Shown here piece after piece: positions 27,901 to 35,745 of a stretch of DNA of 64,000 nucleotides (within the stretch, counting starts at the first letter, position 1; each line of letters begins with the position of its first letter). Origin of the DNA: Bacteroidales bacterium (GTDB lineage: Bacteria > Bacteroidota > Bacteroidia > Bacteroidales > UBA12077); assembly GCA_016342685.1 (NCBI GenBank), contig JAEINU010000011.1, forward strand, positions 36,699 to 100,698, read 5' to 3'. Position numbers and translations under genes: made by a program. The notes under the pieces were generated by a model that saw only the letters and a program-made list of their open reading frames with translations, did not search any database and had not been told where the DNA came from.

Positions 27901-29626
27901 TAATCATAAAATTGATGATTTAAATAAAAAAGAAGCTCGTTTTGCTCATGCTGTTTTACAATTAGAGAAAAGTATTCAATCGGTTGATAAATATTACACT
28001 AATCTACAAATCAGCACACAGTTTGAGTTAGATGCTATAGCAAATGCATTAAATGGCAGATATACGGCACCATCTTCAGGTGGCGACCCGATTGCAAACC
28101 CGGAATCTTTACCTACAGGTCGAAACATGTACTCTGTTGATGCAGAAAAAACACCTTCGGAAGAATCATGGACTGTAGGTAAACGACTGGCAAAATCATT
28201 ACTCGAAAATGAACTGAATACAAAAGGACATTACCCACAAAAGGTAAGTTTTACTCTTTGGTCTACCAATTTTATTTCGACCGAAGGAGCTACTATTGCT
28301 CAAATTTTATACCTATTGGGAGTTGAACCTGTTCGCGATGGTTTTGGATATGTACGCAATTTACGACTAATTCCTATTGAAGAGTTGGGTAGGCCACGAA
28401 TCGATGTTGTTGTGCAAACATCAGGTCAGTTAAGAGATTTAGCGGCTTCTCGTTTATCGTTAATTCGAAAAGCCGTGTTAATGGCATCGCAAGCTAAGGA
28501 TTCAGATTCTCAGAATTATGTTCAGAAAGGAATTCACGATGCTGAAAAATTCATGCTCGACAAAGGCTTTTCTCCATTAGATGCCCGGAAGTATGCTTCG
28601 AAAAGAGTCTTTGGAGGTGTTAACGGAAACTACGGAACTGGCATTATGGGCTTAGTAGAAAAAGGTGATTCCTGGGACGATGAAAAGCAAATAGCAAATA
28701 ACTATATCCATAATATGGGAGCTGTTTACGACGAAAATGAAGATTGGGGAATTTTCCGCGAAGGAATTTTCGAAGCAGCATTGCAAAATACCGAAACAGT
28801 AGTTCAACCACGTTCCAGCAACAATTGGGGACCACTTAGTTTAGATCATGTTTACGAATTTATGGGAGGATTAAATCTTGCGGTTCGAAATGTTACTGGT
28901 AACGATCCAACAGCTTATTTTAACGATTTCAGGAATATAAGTAATCCACGAATGCAAGGATTAAAAGAAGCTATTGGAGTTGAAACAAACTCTACTGTTT
29001 TTAATCCTAAATTCATACAGGAATTACTAAATGGTGAAGCCAGCGCAATGGAATCTTTTGCCGAAACTTTCAGAAACACTTATGGTTGGAACATAATGAA
29101 ACCCAGCGCCATAGATGATCATATCTGGAATACTTATCATGAAGTTTATGTAAAAGATAAATATAAACTTAATGTACACCAACGATTTAAGCAGGAAAAC
29201 CCATATGCCTTACAAGAAATGACTTCTGTAATGTTAGAAATAGCACGCAAAGGTTATTGGAAAGCAAATAAACAGCAATTACAAGAAATTGCTCAATTAC
29301 ACGCCGAATTAATAAAAGAACACGAAGCCGGCTGTAGTGGTTTTGTTTGCGACAATGCTAAACTACGTGATTTTATATCAAGTAAGCTTAACAAAAAGCA
29401 AGCAGAACAATATAAACAGGATATTAAAAAAGTACGTGAAATTAATATTGATGAAAACAAAAAGAGTCTTGTACTTAAAAAAGATGAACAAGAAAAACAA
29501 AATCAATCTAAAAAACAGGATAATACAAAAGATGATAAGTTAAGAACAAATATGCTGATAATATCATTTGCTGTATTAGCATTAATAGTACTTTTTATAT
29601 CACGAAAAAGAAGAAAAAATGATTAA
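24914..29626 (+). CDS. hmuS: HmuS, CobN-like heme dechelatase, membrane-anchored
   Basis: 1570 residues of the CobN/magnesium-chelatase H family. An N-terminal anchor helix lies at about 7-25 and a C-terminal one at about 1543-1563 (NMLIISFAVLALIVLFISRK), so the body is probably periplasmic and tethered at both ends. The chelatase core includes FHFGTHGSLEFTPGKQVVLS (near 545), PHFYIYTISNIGEGIIAKRR and ALNGRYTAPSSGGDPIANPE. A residue block of about 850-1040 is strongly helical and charged. In hmu loci HmuS is reported to remove iron from heme, giving protoporphyrin IX, the reverse of a chelatase. No cobaltochelatase partners are present, which supports the heme role over B12 synthesis. Confidence 0.88.
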   Translation: MMKKRFLGILGVCFLLIIGIIVYKKNIAPTHIAVVSFPDFQIEKMERSNGNKGVKLHNVSLENLDKINKYDLILVRGHGVRISTEQLERLRKASEKGTKIFVADITNPEYDLTNITGEELDYISDLLDNKCTKNFQNLFNYTRKNIDKKSFFNQAYSDAIILPDDFYFHIENDQIFGTIEEYESFYINSGFYKEGAPSVALLAGNINIQNSNKEHTVKLIQGLEEQGLNVYPIRSFGAKKLQLLNDCNPDLVILRPHGRLAMGQQNKAINWLKEKNIPVLAPLTVFDEYDKWLKDQQGMNGGMLSMSVVMPELDGAVAPYAIVAKFKGESGNLIFDAIPNRTDNFCEITANWLKLQTKSKAKKKVAIYYFKGPGKNSLVAANMEVIPSLYNTLKSLQKQGYNVSGLPNTKGKFEKLIMKKGPVLGTYALGAFDEYLKTGDPALVEKGIYENWCKEELPEDLYQAVTERYGEAPGKYMNVEKNDKQYIAVTRLQFGNVCLLPQPLPGIGDDTQQLIHGAKTAPPHSYIASYLWTQKDFQADAIFHFGTHGSLEFTPGKQVVLSDYDWADRLIGNTPHFYIYTISNIGEGIIAKRRSYATLLTYLTPPFMKSGLHDDLEELGQKIDKYNSLPGGPVKQQYAVSAKILAEKQNIHQAIGLDSLKAYGSNEMHKIHEYLEEIEEEKVIAGLYTMGVPYKEKRLKETVTLMAIDPIAFSWAELDGLRGKIKANQYQDNFYVSENYRPKAKQIIQKLLNGNNTTQVLQSLLKNSELKQAHQWEKENVSYDLMSVMMSATSSEDVENASFLKEELPELIVDLCKDEKNKNYILSLKSDKVFKKSVQLIDAGYRNKAIKMAEKMKKIAPEMYEAVTIAKQEKMLSLLNIMQDSISKNEVFKLLEDEKLAEKIKQQKIEFLKKNAEKCSNNKNIAFLEIAFNSSDYEFITKSNKAELLNNYFILEFYKNNTACFDYCDGSVAHKLNNLYQNKDWDNKLKQALQEINHKIDDLNKKEARFAHAVLQLEKSIQSVDKYYTNLQISTQFELDAIANALNGRYTAPSSGGDPIANPESLPTGRNMYSVDAEKTPSEESWTVGKRLAKSLLENELNTKGHYPQKVSFTLWSTNFISTEGATIAQILYLLGVEPVRDGFGYVRNLRLIPIEELGRPRIDVVVQTSGQLRDLAASRLSLIRKAVLMASQAKDSDSQNYVQKGIHDAEKFMLDKGFSPLDARKYASKRVFGGVNGNYGTGIMGLVEKGDSWDDEKQIANNYIHNMGAVYDENEDWGIFREGIFEAALQNTETVVQPRSSNNWGPLSLDHVYEFMGGLNLAVRNVTGNDPTAYFNDFRNISNPRMQGLKEAIGVETNSTVFNPKFIQELLNGEASAMESFAETFRNTYGWNIMKPSAIDDHIWNTYHEVYVKDKYKLNVHQRFKQENPYALQEMTSVMLEIARKGYWKANKQQLQEIAQLHAELIKEHEAGCSGFVCDNAKLRDFISSKLNKKQAEQYKQDIKKVREINIDENKKSLVLKKDEQEKQNQSKKQDNTKDDKLRTNMLIISFAVLALIVLFISRKRRKND

Positions 29627-30029
29627 TGATACAAAACTAAAACAACGTGTATCAATATTGTGGATCATTATTCTTATTGGTTTAATGTTTCATATTTTGC
29701 TACACCTTACTCCTGTATTTTATGGAATTAATGTAACAAAACAAGGAGCAAATGGAGTAATGCCCGTATCTATGATTCTTACTTATGGCTTAAGTTATTG
29801 TATTCCGGTTATGGCACTTATCAATATTCAATATTTAAAACAACGTATGGGTAAGTTTTTGAATATAGTGCTAACAATATTTGCATTACTTGTTAACATC
29901 GGACATTTATCAGAGATTTTTATTACAAAAGCAAAAAGTCCCGAACAGCTATTTGTATTAATATCTCTTTTTATAGTTGCAGTTTTATTATTACGTGATT
30001 CAATTAAATGGTTTCAAATTAAATTATGA
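29619..30029 (+). CDS. Small membrane protein of the hmu operon (HmuT position)
   Basis: 136 residues with four membrane helices (about 10-30, 45-65, 78-98, 110-130). It starts inside the end of hmuS (8-base overlap) and its stop overlaps the next start (ATGA). By position it corresponds to hmuT of the Porphyromonas operon, but I see no motif that would confirm this. It may be part of an inner-membrane complex with the ExbB-like and DUF2149 proteins downstream. Confidence 0.6.
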   Translation: MINDTKLKQRVSILWIIILIGLMFHILLHLTPVFYGINVTKQGANGVMPVSMILTYGLSYCIPVMALINIQYLKQRMGKFLNIVLTIFALLVNIGHLSEIFITKAKSPEQLFVLISLFIVAVLLLRDSIKWFQIKL

Positions 30030-30733
30030 TGGAAAGTTTATTACAAGTCATTCTCATTCTTTCTGTTATAAAGTTTGCCTGCAAGGCTACTTTTTATAAA
30101 AGTTATTCGGGAATTTTGATTTTTGCCGGTCTTGCAGGCATTTTTGCTTACCTTATTCATCCTTTTGTTATTCGGCAAAATGGTGATTTTTATTCTGTCA
30201 TTTTATCAAAAAGCAATAGGGTAACCGATATTGCTGTACTCATAACGATTGAAGCTATATCGGGCATTCTGATTAGTGTAGCAATGCTTCAGAATTTATT
30301 TATCCCTAAAAAACGAATTTGGGTTAGAATATTAAAACTAACACCCGGAGTTTTAATTGCTGGAGCTATTTTTTATTTCGAGCTAAAAGCTTTTTATTTT
30401 TCCCCGGGATTAAATTTTAAACTTACTGCACTCATAACATCACTGAGTTTATTTGTAGCAATATTTTTAATCTCTGTTTATATTAAGAAAAACCTTAGAA
30501 CAGAGGGTTCTCGCTATGAATTTAAATTCCTGTTAAATGCATTCTTATTAATAATAGCAATTATACTTAATGCCGGGCTTGCAAGCTACAACCGAAGTAG
30601 CTACAATATTGAGTCGGGATTTGAAAAACTTGCAAGTTTTATTTTTATTGCTGTTACAATAAGTGCATTAGGATACTTTTTAAATAAAATCAAACAAAAA
30701 AAACAGTATAAATTTTTACAAAAATGGATATAA
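30026..30733 (+). CDS. Multi-helix membrane protein of the hmu operon (HmuU position)
   Basis: 235 residues with about seven membrane helices and short loops (for example ILIFAGLAGIFAYLIHPFVI, FLISVYIKKNLRTEG, ASFIFIAVTISALGYFL). It overlaps both neighbours by 4 and 10 bases. By order it corresponds to hmuU. No ABC or MFS motif is present; it may be a structural or porphyrin/iron-conducting component working with HmuS. Function unknown. Confidence 0.6.
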   Translation: MMESLLQVILILSVIKFACKATFYKSYSGILIFAGLAGIFAYLIHPFVIRQNGDFYSVILSKSNRVTDIAVLITIEAISGILISVAMLQNLFIPKKRIWVRILKLTPGVLIAGAIFYFELKAFYFSPGLNFKLTALITSLSLFVAIFLISVYIKKNLRTEGSRYEFKFLLNAFLLIIAIILNAGLASYNRSSYNIESGFEKLASFIFIAVTISALGYFLNKIKQKKQYKFLQKWI

Positions 30734-31371
30734 TAACAAATTGGTTATATTGGTTAACTACGGGCTTACTGGTTCCGGTTATCGTATTTTTATTAATACT
30801 ATTTATTCGTTCGTTACTTCTAATTGGTGGCTTTTACGGAACATATATAAACCGTACCAAAAACAAGCAAAAAATTAAAAAGGCAATTGATAATATTGCT
30901 GTAAATGATTTTTTGGTTAATTTCCAGTTAACAAAATATCAAAACAGTCCTTTAGCAACTTACATTGATAAAATTAAAAACAATAATCTTTCTAAAGCTT
31001 TATTAAACAAGCTTATTGGCGATTATGAAATATTTGCCGACAGCGATTTAGGAAAATCGAAGAGTTTAACCAAATTAGGTCCTATGCTTGGATTAATGGG
31101 AACTCTAATCCCTATGGGACCTGCATTGGTGGGATTAGCAAGCGGCGATGTAGCAACTATGGCACACAACATGCAAGTTGCATTTGCAACCACTGTGCTT
31201 GGTGTATTTATTGGTGCAATAGGATTTATCACTTTACAAATTAAACAACGTTGGTATACCGACGACATGAATACCTTAGAATACATTGCCGACTCTCTTT
31301 TGGAAACAACACAAGTTAAACTACTAAATAATAAATCAGAATATGGGAAAGAGAAGGTTATTGCAAACTAA
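30724..31371 (+). CDS. MotA/TolQ/ExbB-type proton channel
   Basis: 215 residues with three helices in the ExbB layout. The signature block LTKLGPMLGLMGTLIPMGPA (about 115-135), followed by MAHNMQVAFATTVLGVFIGA, is the conserved TolQ/ExbB/MotA region of the second and third helices. It probably pairs with the DUF2149 protein that follows (29-base overlap) as an ExbB/ExbD-like stator that uses the proton gradient to drive HmuS or the TonB system. By position this is the hmuV-type gene. Confidence 0.85.
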   Translation: MDIITNWLYWLTTGLLVPVIVFLLILFIRSLLLIGGFYGTYINRTKNKQKIKKAIDNIAVNDFLVNFQLTKYQNSPLATYIDKIKNNNLSKALLNKLIGDYEIFADSDLGKSKSLTKLGPMLGLMGTLIPMGPALVGLASGDVATMAHNMQVAFATTVLGVFIGAIGFITLQIKQRWYTDDMNTLEYIADSLLETTQVKLLNNKSEYGKEKVIAN

Positions 31372-31669
31372 CGACGATCAGGATCCATTGTCAGTGCTTA
31401 CTAACCTTTTTGATGTGGCAATGGTTTTCGCAGTAGCTCTAATGGTTGCTCTTGTTACACGATATAATATGAACGAAGTTTTCTCGAAAGAAGATTTTAC
31501 CATGGTTAAAAATCCCGGTAAGGAAAATATGGAGATTATTACAAAAAAAGGAGAAAGCATTGAAAAATATAAACCTTCTGAAAACTCTGAAAATTCAGGA
31601 ACAAGAGGTAAAAAAGTTGGTATTGCCTATCAACTCGAAAATGGAGAAATAATTTATGTTCCAGAATAA
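31343..31669 (+). CDS. DUF2149, ExbD-like partner of the proton channel
   Basis: 108 residues with a single membrane helix after a short cytoplasmic start (QDPLSVLTNLFDVAMVFAVA, then LMVALVTRY) and a soluble periplasmic tail. The D-P-L-S-V-x-x-N-L-F-D-V motif is diagnostic for DUF2149, which resembles ExbD and accompanies CobN-like and MotA/ExbB-like genes in bacteria and archaea. The Asp in the helix region (NLFDVAM) would be the proton-carrying residue by analogy with ExbD. It overlaps both neighbours. Confidence 0.82.
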   Translation: MGKRRLLQTNDDQDPLSVLTNLFDVAMVFAVALMVALVTRYNMNEVFSKEDFTMVKNPGKENMEIITKKGESIEKYKPSENSENSGTRGKKVGIAYQLENGEIIYVPE

Positions 31670-31688
31670 AATAAATGATGATAAACAA

Positions 31689-32444
31689 ATGAAAAAGAAA
31701 TTACCATTTATACCTGATACCATGTTGGCAGATATTATTCATGCCGATTATCAATTAATACCTGTTATTGGAAGGTTTGGAATAGAATTCGGATTTGGAA
31801 ATAAAACAGTAAAAGAAGTATGCCACGAAAAAGGTATTAATGTTCTTTTTGTCTTAGATATTATAAATTCTTATCATGATGATGATTATTTTCCAAAAGA
31901 AAGACTGCAACAATATCCGGCCAGTTTGATTATCGATTATTTATCACGAACACACAATTATTATTTGTCGGATAAAGTTCCGGAAATACAAGATTATATA
32001 GCAGAAATGGAACTTAACGTTTCGCTAAATAATTTAAAGAACATCAAATTACTTGATAAGTTCTTTGCTGATTATATAAAGGAGCTTAGCAGACATTTGA
32101 ATTATGAAGACGATGTTATTTTTCCTTATATTAAAGATTTAGAATCGTCTCTAAATATGAAATTTGTTTCCAATGCTTTAATTAAAAAAATAAAAAAAGA
32201 ACCTATCGATCAATTCGAGAAAAATCATGATAATATAGAGGTAAAGCTAAGTGATCTTAAAAATCTGATCATAAAATTTCTACCCCCGGTTTTATGTGCA
32301 AGTACTTGCCAAAAACTATTGATTGAATTATTTCGTTTAGAATCGGATATTAATAATCATTCGCGCATTGAAGAAAAAGTGCTTATACAAAAAGTTAAAC
32401 AACTTGAAAAAGAAATATTAAAACAGGGTGAAACAACTACATAA
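31689..32444 (+). CDS. Hemerythrin-like (RIC/ScdA-type) di-iron protein
   Basis: I start at the ATG giving MKKKLPFIPDTMLADIIHAD, where the family homology begins; an ATG 11 codons earlier lies inside the previous gene. The first 70 residues resemble the ScdA/RIC N-terminal region (VKEVCHEKGINVLFVLDIIN). The rest is a four-helix hemerythrin domain with candidate ligands HLNYEDDVIFPYI, EKNHDNIE and NNHSRIEEKV. RIC proteins help repair iron-sulfur centres after NO stress; related proteins in Bacteroidales are paired with a LuxR regulator, as here (17-base overlap). It probably senses iron, oxygen or NO for the hmu genes. Confidence 0.75.
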   Translation: MKKKLPFIPDTMLADIIHADYQLIPVIGRFGIEFGFGNKTVKEVCHEKGINVLFVLDIINSYHDDDYFPKERLQQYPASLIIDYLSRTHNYYLSDKVPEIQDYIAEMELNVSLNNLKNIKLLDKFFADYIKELSRHLNYEDDVIFPYIKDLESSLNMKFVSNALIKKIKKEPIDQFEKNHDNIEVKLSDLKNLIIKFLPPVLCASTCQKLLIELFRLESDINNHSRIEEKVLIQKVKQLEKEILKQGETTT

Positions 32445-33018
32445 GAATATTAGCATTGTGCTATTTACTAACAACATTATTAAAAGCTTAGGGATAAAAA
32501 CCATGCTAAGTGTTATTGGTTTTAAGTATGAAATATTCGATATCGATAATTACATCGAATTAAAAGATTTATTGTTAGAACATGCTGAAAAACTACATCT
32601 TATAGTAAGTGATGAATTATGTAATGAAGATGATTTAACAGAAATTCAAAAAATAGTACTCAACTCCCCAATATTAGTTTTTTCCGATTCACAATCGGGA
32701 TGGGTAAACGGTATTTTTTATGTGAGCCTTAAGAATAGCCAAAGAGAAATTTTATCTAAAATAGATTATTTCTTTCAAAAAGACAGTACCAAAAAACAAG
32801 AAAATTCAATAATTAGTGAACGAGAAAAAGATATTTTAACACAGGTAGCTCTTGGTTTATCGAATAAAGAAATTGCCGAGAAACTTTTTATTAGTATAAA
32901 TACAGTTATAACTCACAGAAAAAACATTACCGAGAAATTGGGCATTAAAACAATTGCTGGCTTAACAATATATGCTATTTTAAATAATTATATTAATCCT
33001 GAAAATGGGAATTTATAA
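32428..33018 (+). CDS. LuxR/NarL-type DNA-binding regulator
   Basis: 196 residues. The C-terminal 65 residues are a LuxR helix-turn-helix (SEREKDILTQVALGLSNKEI, then KLFISINTVITHRKNITEKL). The N-terminal half has the size of a response-regulator receiver domain but lacks the usual acidic cluster near the start and a clear phosphoacceptor site, so it is probably not phosphorylated by a histidine kinase. Overlap with the hemerythrin gene suggests that protein provides the signal. Targets are likely the hmu or neighbouring genes. Confidence 0.85.
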   Translation: MKQLHKNISIVLFTNNIIKSLGIKTMLSVIGFKYEIFDIDNYIELKDLLLEHAEKLHLIVSDELCNEDDLTEIQKIVLNSPILVFSDSQSGWVNGIFYVSLKNSQREILSKIDYFFQKDSTKKQENSIISEREKDILTQVALGLSNKEIAEKLFISINTVITHRKNITEKLGIKTIAGLTIYAILNNYINPENGNL

Positions 33019-33047
33019 ATAATACAAATTTTATATATCATCATAAA

Positions 33048-33557
33048 ATGGACTATATTATAGAAAAAACTTTATGTGATTTAAATATAAAAAATAAAGA
33101 AACCCAGATCCTTCAAATAGGCCCTGCAGATTATAGTTTTCATTATTATCCTAAAATAAATGCATTAAGTACTCCTGAATGTTGCAACCATGGAGATGAT
33201 ATTAATACGTGTATGGACTGCCCTGTTAGATACCAATGCCTTAAAGGCAAAAATATTGTAAATGGTCAATTTGAATATAAACATCAAAGTTTTGATCAAA
33301 TAGTAATAACATCGGGTACAAGCTTATCAGAAGACAAAATATTTCAAAACGTAAACAATCTTCTAAAATACAATGGCGAAATTTTATTTTTTATTAATAA
33401 TCAAAAAAATAAAACCAAGCATAATAAAAAATCTATTTTTTTTAATTCAGGAGAATTCCTAAAATTGGTTAATAAACATCAATTAACAATTGAATCTGTA
33501 AAAAATATACGTGATCAGAAAAACAAAGAAATATATTGTATAATATGTAAAAATTAA
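33048..33557 (+). CDS. Unknown protein with methyltransferase-like outline and Cys cluster
   Basis: 169 residues, no signal peptide. ILQIGPADYSFHYYPKINAL resembles the first strand and loop of a class I methyltransferase, and SFDQIVITSGTSLSEDKIFQ followed by NNLLKYNGEILFFI resembles its strands 4 and 5. The GxGxG loop is absent, so SAM binding is doubtful. Between these lies CCNHGDDINTCMDCPVRYQC, five Cys and one His in 20 residues, able to bind Zn or an Fe-S cluster. It follows the LuxR gene by about 30 bases in the same direction. I do not recognise a named family. Confidence 0.6.
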   Translation: MDYIIEKTLCDLNIKNKETQILQIGPADYSFHYYPKINALSTPECCNHGDDINTCMDCPVRYQCLKGKNIVNGQFEYKHQSFDQIVITSGTSLSEDKIFQNVNNLLKYNGEILFFINNQKNKTKHNKKSIFFNSGEFLKLVNKHQLTIESVKNIRDQKNKEIYCIICKN

Positions 33558-33563
33558 TTTATT

Positions 33564-33869
33564 ATGGACATCTTCTCAAACCTTAATTTTAACGGTTTAA
33601 TTATAGGCTTACTTACCTTTATAATTATTGGCATTTTTCATTCCTTAGTAATAAAAATAGAATATTATTTCGGGATAAAAGGATGGATTATTTTCTTGGT
33701 TTGTGGAACTACTTTTACAGTAATATCTTTATTATTAAATAATATAATCCTTTCTGTTGCTTTTGGAGTAATTGCTTTTTCTTGTTTTTGGAGTATAAAA
33801 GAAGTTTTTGAGCAAAGAGAAAGAGTTTTACAAGGTAGATTCCCAAAAAATCCAAAAAGAAAATATTAA
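33564..33869 (+). CDS. DUF4491 small membrane protein
   Basis: 101 residues with three helices. The motifs FNGLIIGLLTFIIIGIFHSL, IKIEYYFGIKGW, IKEVFEQRERV and FPKNPKR match DUF4491, a widespread Bacteroidota membrane family of unknown function. It is the last gene of the long plus-strand hmu transcript and its end overlaps the convergent NicO gene by 4 bases. Confidence 0.8.
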   Translation: MDIFSNLNFNGLIIGLLTFIIIGIFHSLVIKIEYYFGIKGWIIFLVCGTTFTVISLLLNNIILSVAFGVIAFSCFWSIKEVFEQRERVLQGRFPKNPKRKY

Positions 33870-34822
33870 TTAAAACTACCAATAAAAAATAAAATTCCAA
33901 AGAATATTAATAGACTTGCCCCAAACAATGAAACTCCTTGATAAATAGCTTCATAATTTTTGAATTTTGATGATGCAATTCTCTGAATAAACTTTTTTGA
34001 GAAAAGTGAAATCAAACCAATCACTGAGATTGTAATTCCCATTCCAAGAATAATAAAAAATACAGAAAACAAACCTATTGAAAGTAATCCGATAGATGAA
34101 AGGAATGTAACCATAATAATTGTTCCTGGACATGGAACAATACCTAAAGATAAAATAAACGGAATAATAGGGAGCTTAGATATTTTATTTGCATCATGAA
34201 CATGATGATGTGAATGTGAATGATGTCCTTTTGATCGGATTGTTTTAATTAATAGGGATATTCCAATAATAACAATAAAAGCAAAACTTAATTGTGAAAT
34301 AAAATCAGAAGTATTAGAAATAGAAGCAGATGCTGTAGCAAAAGTTTTTAAGCTAAAGATTATAATTAAGGATACAATCATACCAGAAATAGCATGAACT
34401 GCTGCAATTAAATAACTTATATAAATTGCTTTTAAAACTTTAGGATTCTCTGTTAAGATATACGAGAAAATAAAAACTTTACCATGACCTGGCCCCAATG
34501 AATGAAATATTCCGTATAAAAAAGACAGTAAAAAAACTAATATAAATGCTTTAACAGAACCTGATTTATTGTATGATTTTGCCAAATTTGAAAATTTATC
34601 TTTTATCCTTTTTTGTAATCTGGCATTTTGTTTTATGAACTTATTAAAAATTGAGAATTGTATTTTTTTATCTTTCTTTTTTATTTGACTGGATTGTTGT
34701 TCTATATTCTGGGTACTATCTTTTGTTACCTGTGATGTGAAAAAAGGATTTTGCTGTGCGTAAGAGTGACAAATAGTAAATATGAAAAAAATAAATATGA
34801 AAATATTTTTTAGCTTTAACAT
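33866..34822 (-). CDS. NicO/RcnA-type nickel or cobalt permease
   Basis: I start it at the ATG giving MLKLKNIFIF (318 residues), which yields a signal-like helix ending SYAQQ and lies two bases after the preceding DUF1007 stop. A longer frame would overlap that gene by 83 bases. NicO-family marks are LYGIFHSLGPGHGKVFIFSY (near 105) and LSLGIVPCPGTIIMVTFL (near 225), with a His-rich loop HHSHSHHHVHD near 210. The family exports or imports Ni or Co and is often paired with DUF1007, as here. The metal is not certain. Confidence 0.82.
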   Translation of the reverse strand: MLKLKNIFIFIFFIFTICHSYAQQNPFFTSQVTKDSTQNIEQQSSQIKKKDKKIQFSIFNKFIKQNARLQKRIKDKFSNLAKSYNKSGSVKAFILVFLLSFLYGIFHSLGPGHGKVFIFSYILTENPKVLKAIYISYLIAAVHAISGMIVSLIIIFSLKTFATASASISNTSDFISQLSFAFIVIIGISLLIKTIRSKGHHSHSHHHVHDANKISKLPIIPFILSLGIVPCPGTIIMVTFLSSIGLLSIGLFSVFFIILGMGITISVIGLISLFSKKFIQRIASSKFKNYEAIYQGVSLFGASLLIFFGILFFIGSFN

Positions 34823-34823
34823 C

Positions 34824-35417
34824 TTATTGTTCCTTTTTTGCTGATAAGAAAATACTTTCAGGATATAATTGCTCATAATAATAAGCCTGAGTTTTATCTT
34901 CTTCAATCATATAACTATAAGTATATTCTTTGGTATTAATAAACTTTACATTTTCTTTATTTATTAATGCATCAATGTAGTATGAATCATCATAACATGC
35001 TATTTTGAATGATTCAGTATTATTAGAAATTGGTAGATTTAAGTTTAAACTAAATGAATAAATTACAAGTTCATCTTTAATAATTGCCTTAAAATTATCT
35101 GCTTTGTTAAATTTCATTTCTTTATTCTTATTAAAAAGGTGAATGAAAAAATTATAATTTACCAAATTAGAGAATGCATTTAATCTTATTTGCTCAATTT
35201 CATCAGTATCAAAAACATCATTATTATTTATATCAAAACTATGTTTTAAATTCTCACTAAACATATTATCAAAATAGAAACTAACATATAAGGTCTTAAA
35301 TCCGTATTCATTAAATTCGATTGCGATATCTACATCAACAAATACATGAGGATGAGATTTTACTTTTGTTGAAATAAAAATGATTCCAAAAATTAATAAT
35401 ATTTTTATCATATTCAT
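34824..35417 (-). CDS. DUF1007 periplasmic protein
   Basis: 197 residues with a signal peptide ending VKS, followed at once by HPHVFVDVDIAIEFN, the N-terminal HPH metal-binding motif of DUF1007 proteins. DNNDVFD-like text (FDINNNDVFDTDEIEQIR) near 60-80 resembles a calcium-binding loop. DUF1007 proteins accompany NicO permeases and probably deliver or sense the metal in the periplasm. Likely first gene of a two-gene unit transcribed away from the AraC gene. Confidence 0.8.
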   Translation of the reverse strand: MNMIKILLIFGIIFISTKVKSHPHVFVDVDIAIEFNEYGFKTLYVSFYFDNMFSENLKHSFDINNNDVFDTDEIEQIRLNAFSNLVNYNFFIHLFNKNKEMKFNKADNFKAIIKDELVIYSFSLNLNLPISNNTESFKIACYDDSYYIDALINKENVKFINTKEYTYSYMIEEDKTQAYYYEQLYPESIFLSAKKEQ

Positions 35418-35745
35418 AAAAAAAACGCTTAAAGGTATTTTATAAATATTGTTTTCTAATCATCATAAATGATGATTTTTTAAAGAATAATCATTTGTAT
35501 AAAATTTAAGAATAAATGTAATATAAGAAAACAACTCTTTTTTATATTAAGGGCTATCTATAATAATATATTAAACAGAATTTAAGAATTTATTAAAAAT
35601 GAAAATCACAACAATTAGGTATTGTAAAATAATTATAGATAAATTCCCTTTACATTTCAATACGTAATATACTGATTGAAGATCTACTGCTAAGTAATAT
35701 TCTCAATCAGTATGTCATCCTAAAATTAAATAATAGCTGGATAAA
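35418..35745. other. Divergent intergenic region between DUF1007 and AraC genes
   Basis: AT-rich, no reading frame of note. It must hold the promoters for the minus-strand DUF1007-NicO pair and the plus-strand AraC gene. It also contains one copy of a 25-base repeat described separately. Confidence 0.5.
35602..35626 (+). repeat. 25-base repeat, copy 1 (upstream of AraC gene)
   Basis: Core ATCACAACAATTAGGTATTG with flanking bases; the full 25 bases recur exactly at 39289-39313. Both copies lie in front of regulator genes. A shorter match, ATAGGTATTGT, lies at about 17835, upstream of the second small His-rich gene. It may be an operator or promoter element. Confidence 0.6.

Noticed and set aside
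24914..29626. CobN cobaltochelatase for B12 synthesis
   Set aside because: Family match is real, but there are no CobS/CobT or ChlI/ChlD partners or other B12 synthesis genes, and hmuR/hmuY and the ExbB/DUF2149 pair flank it. HmuS is the better call.
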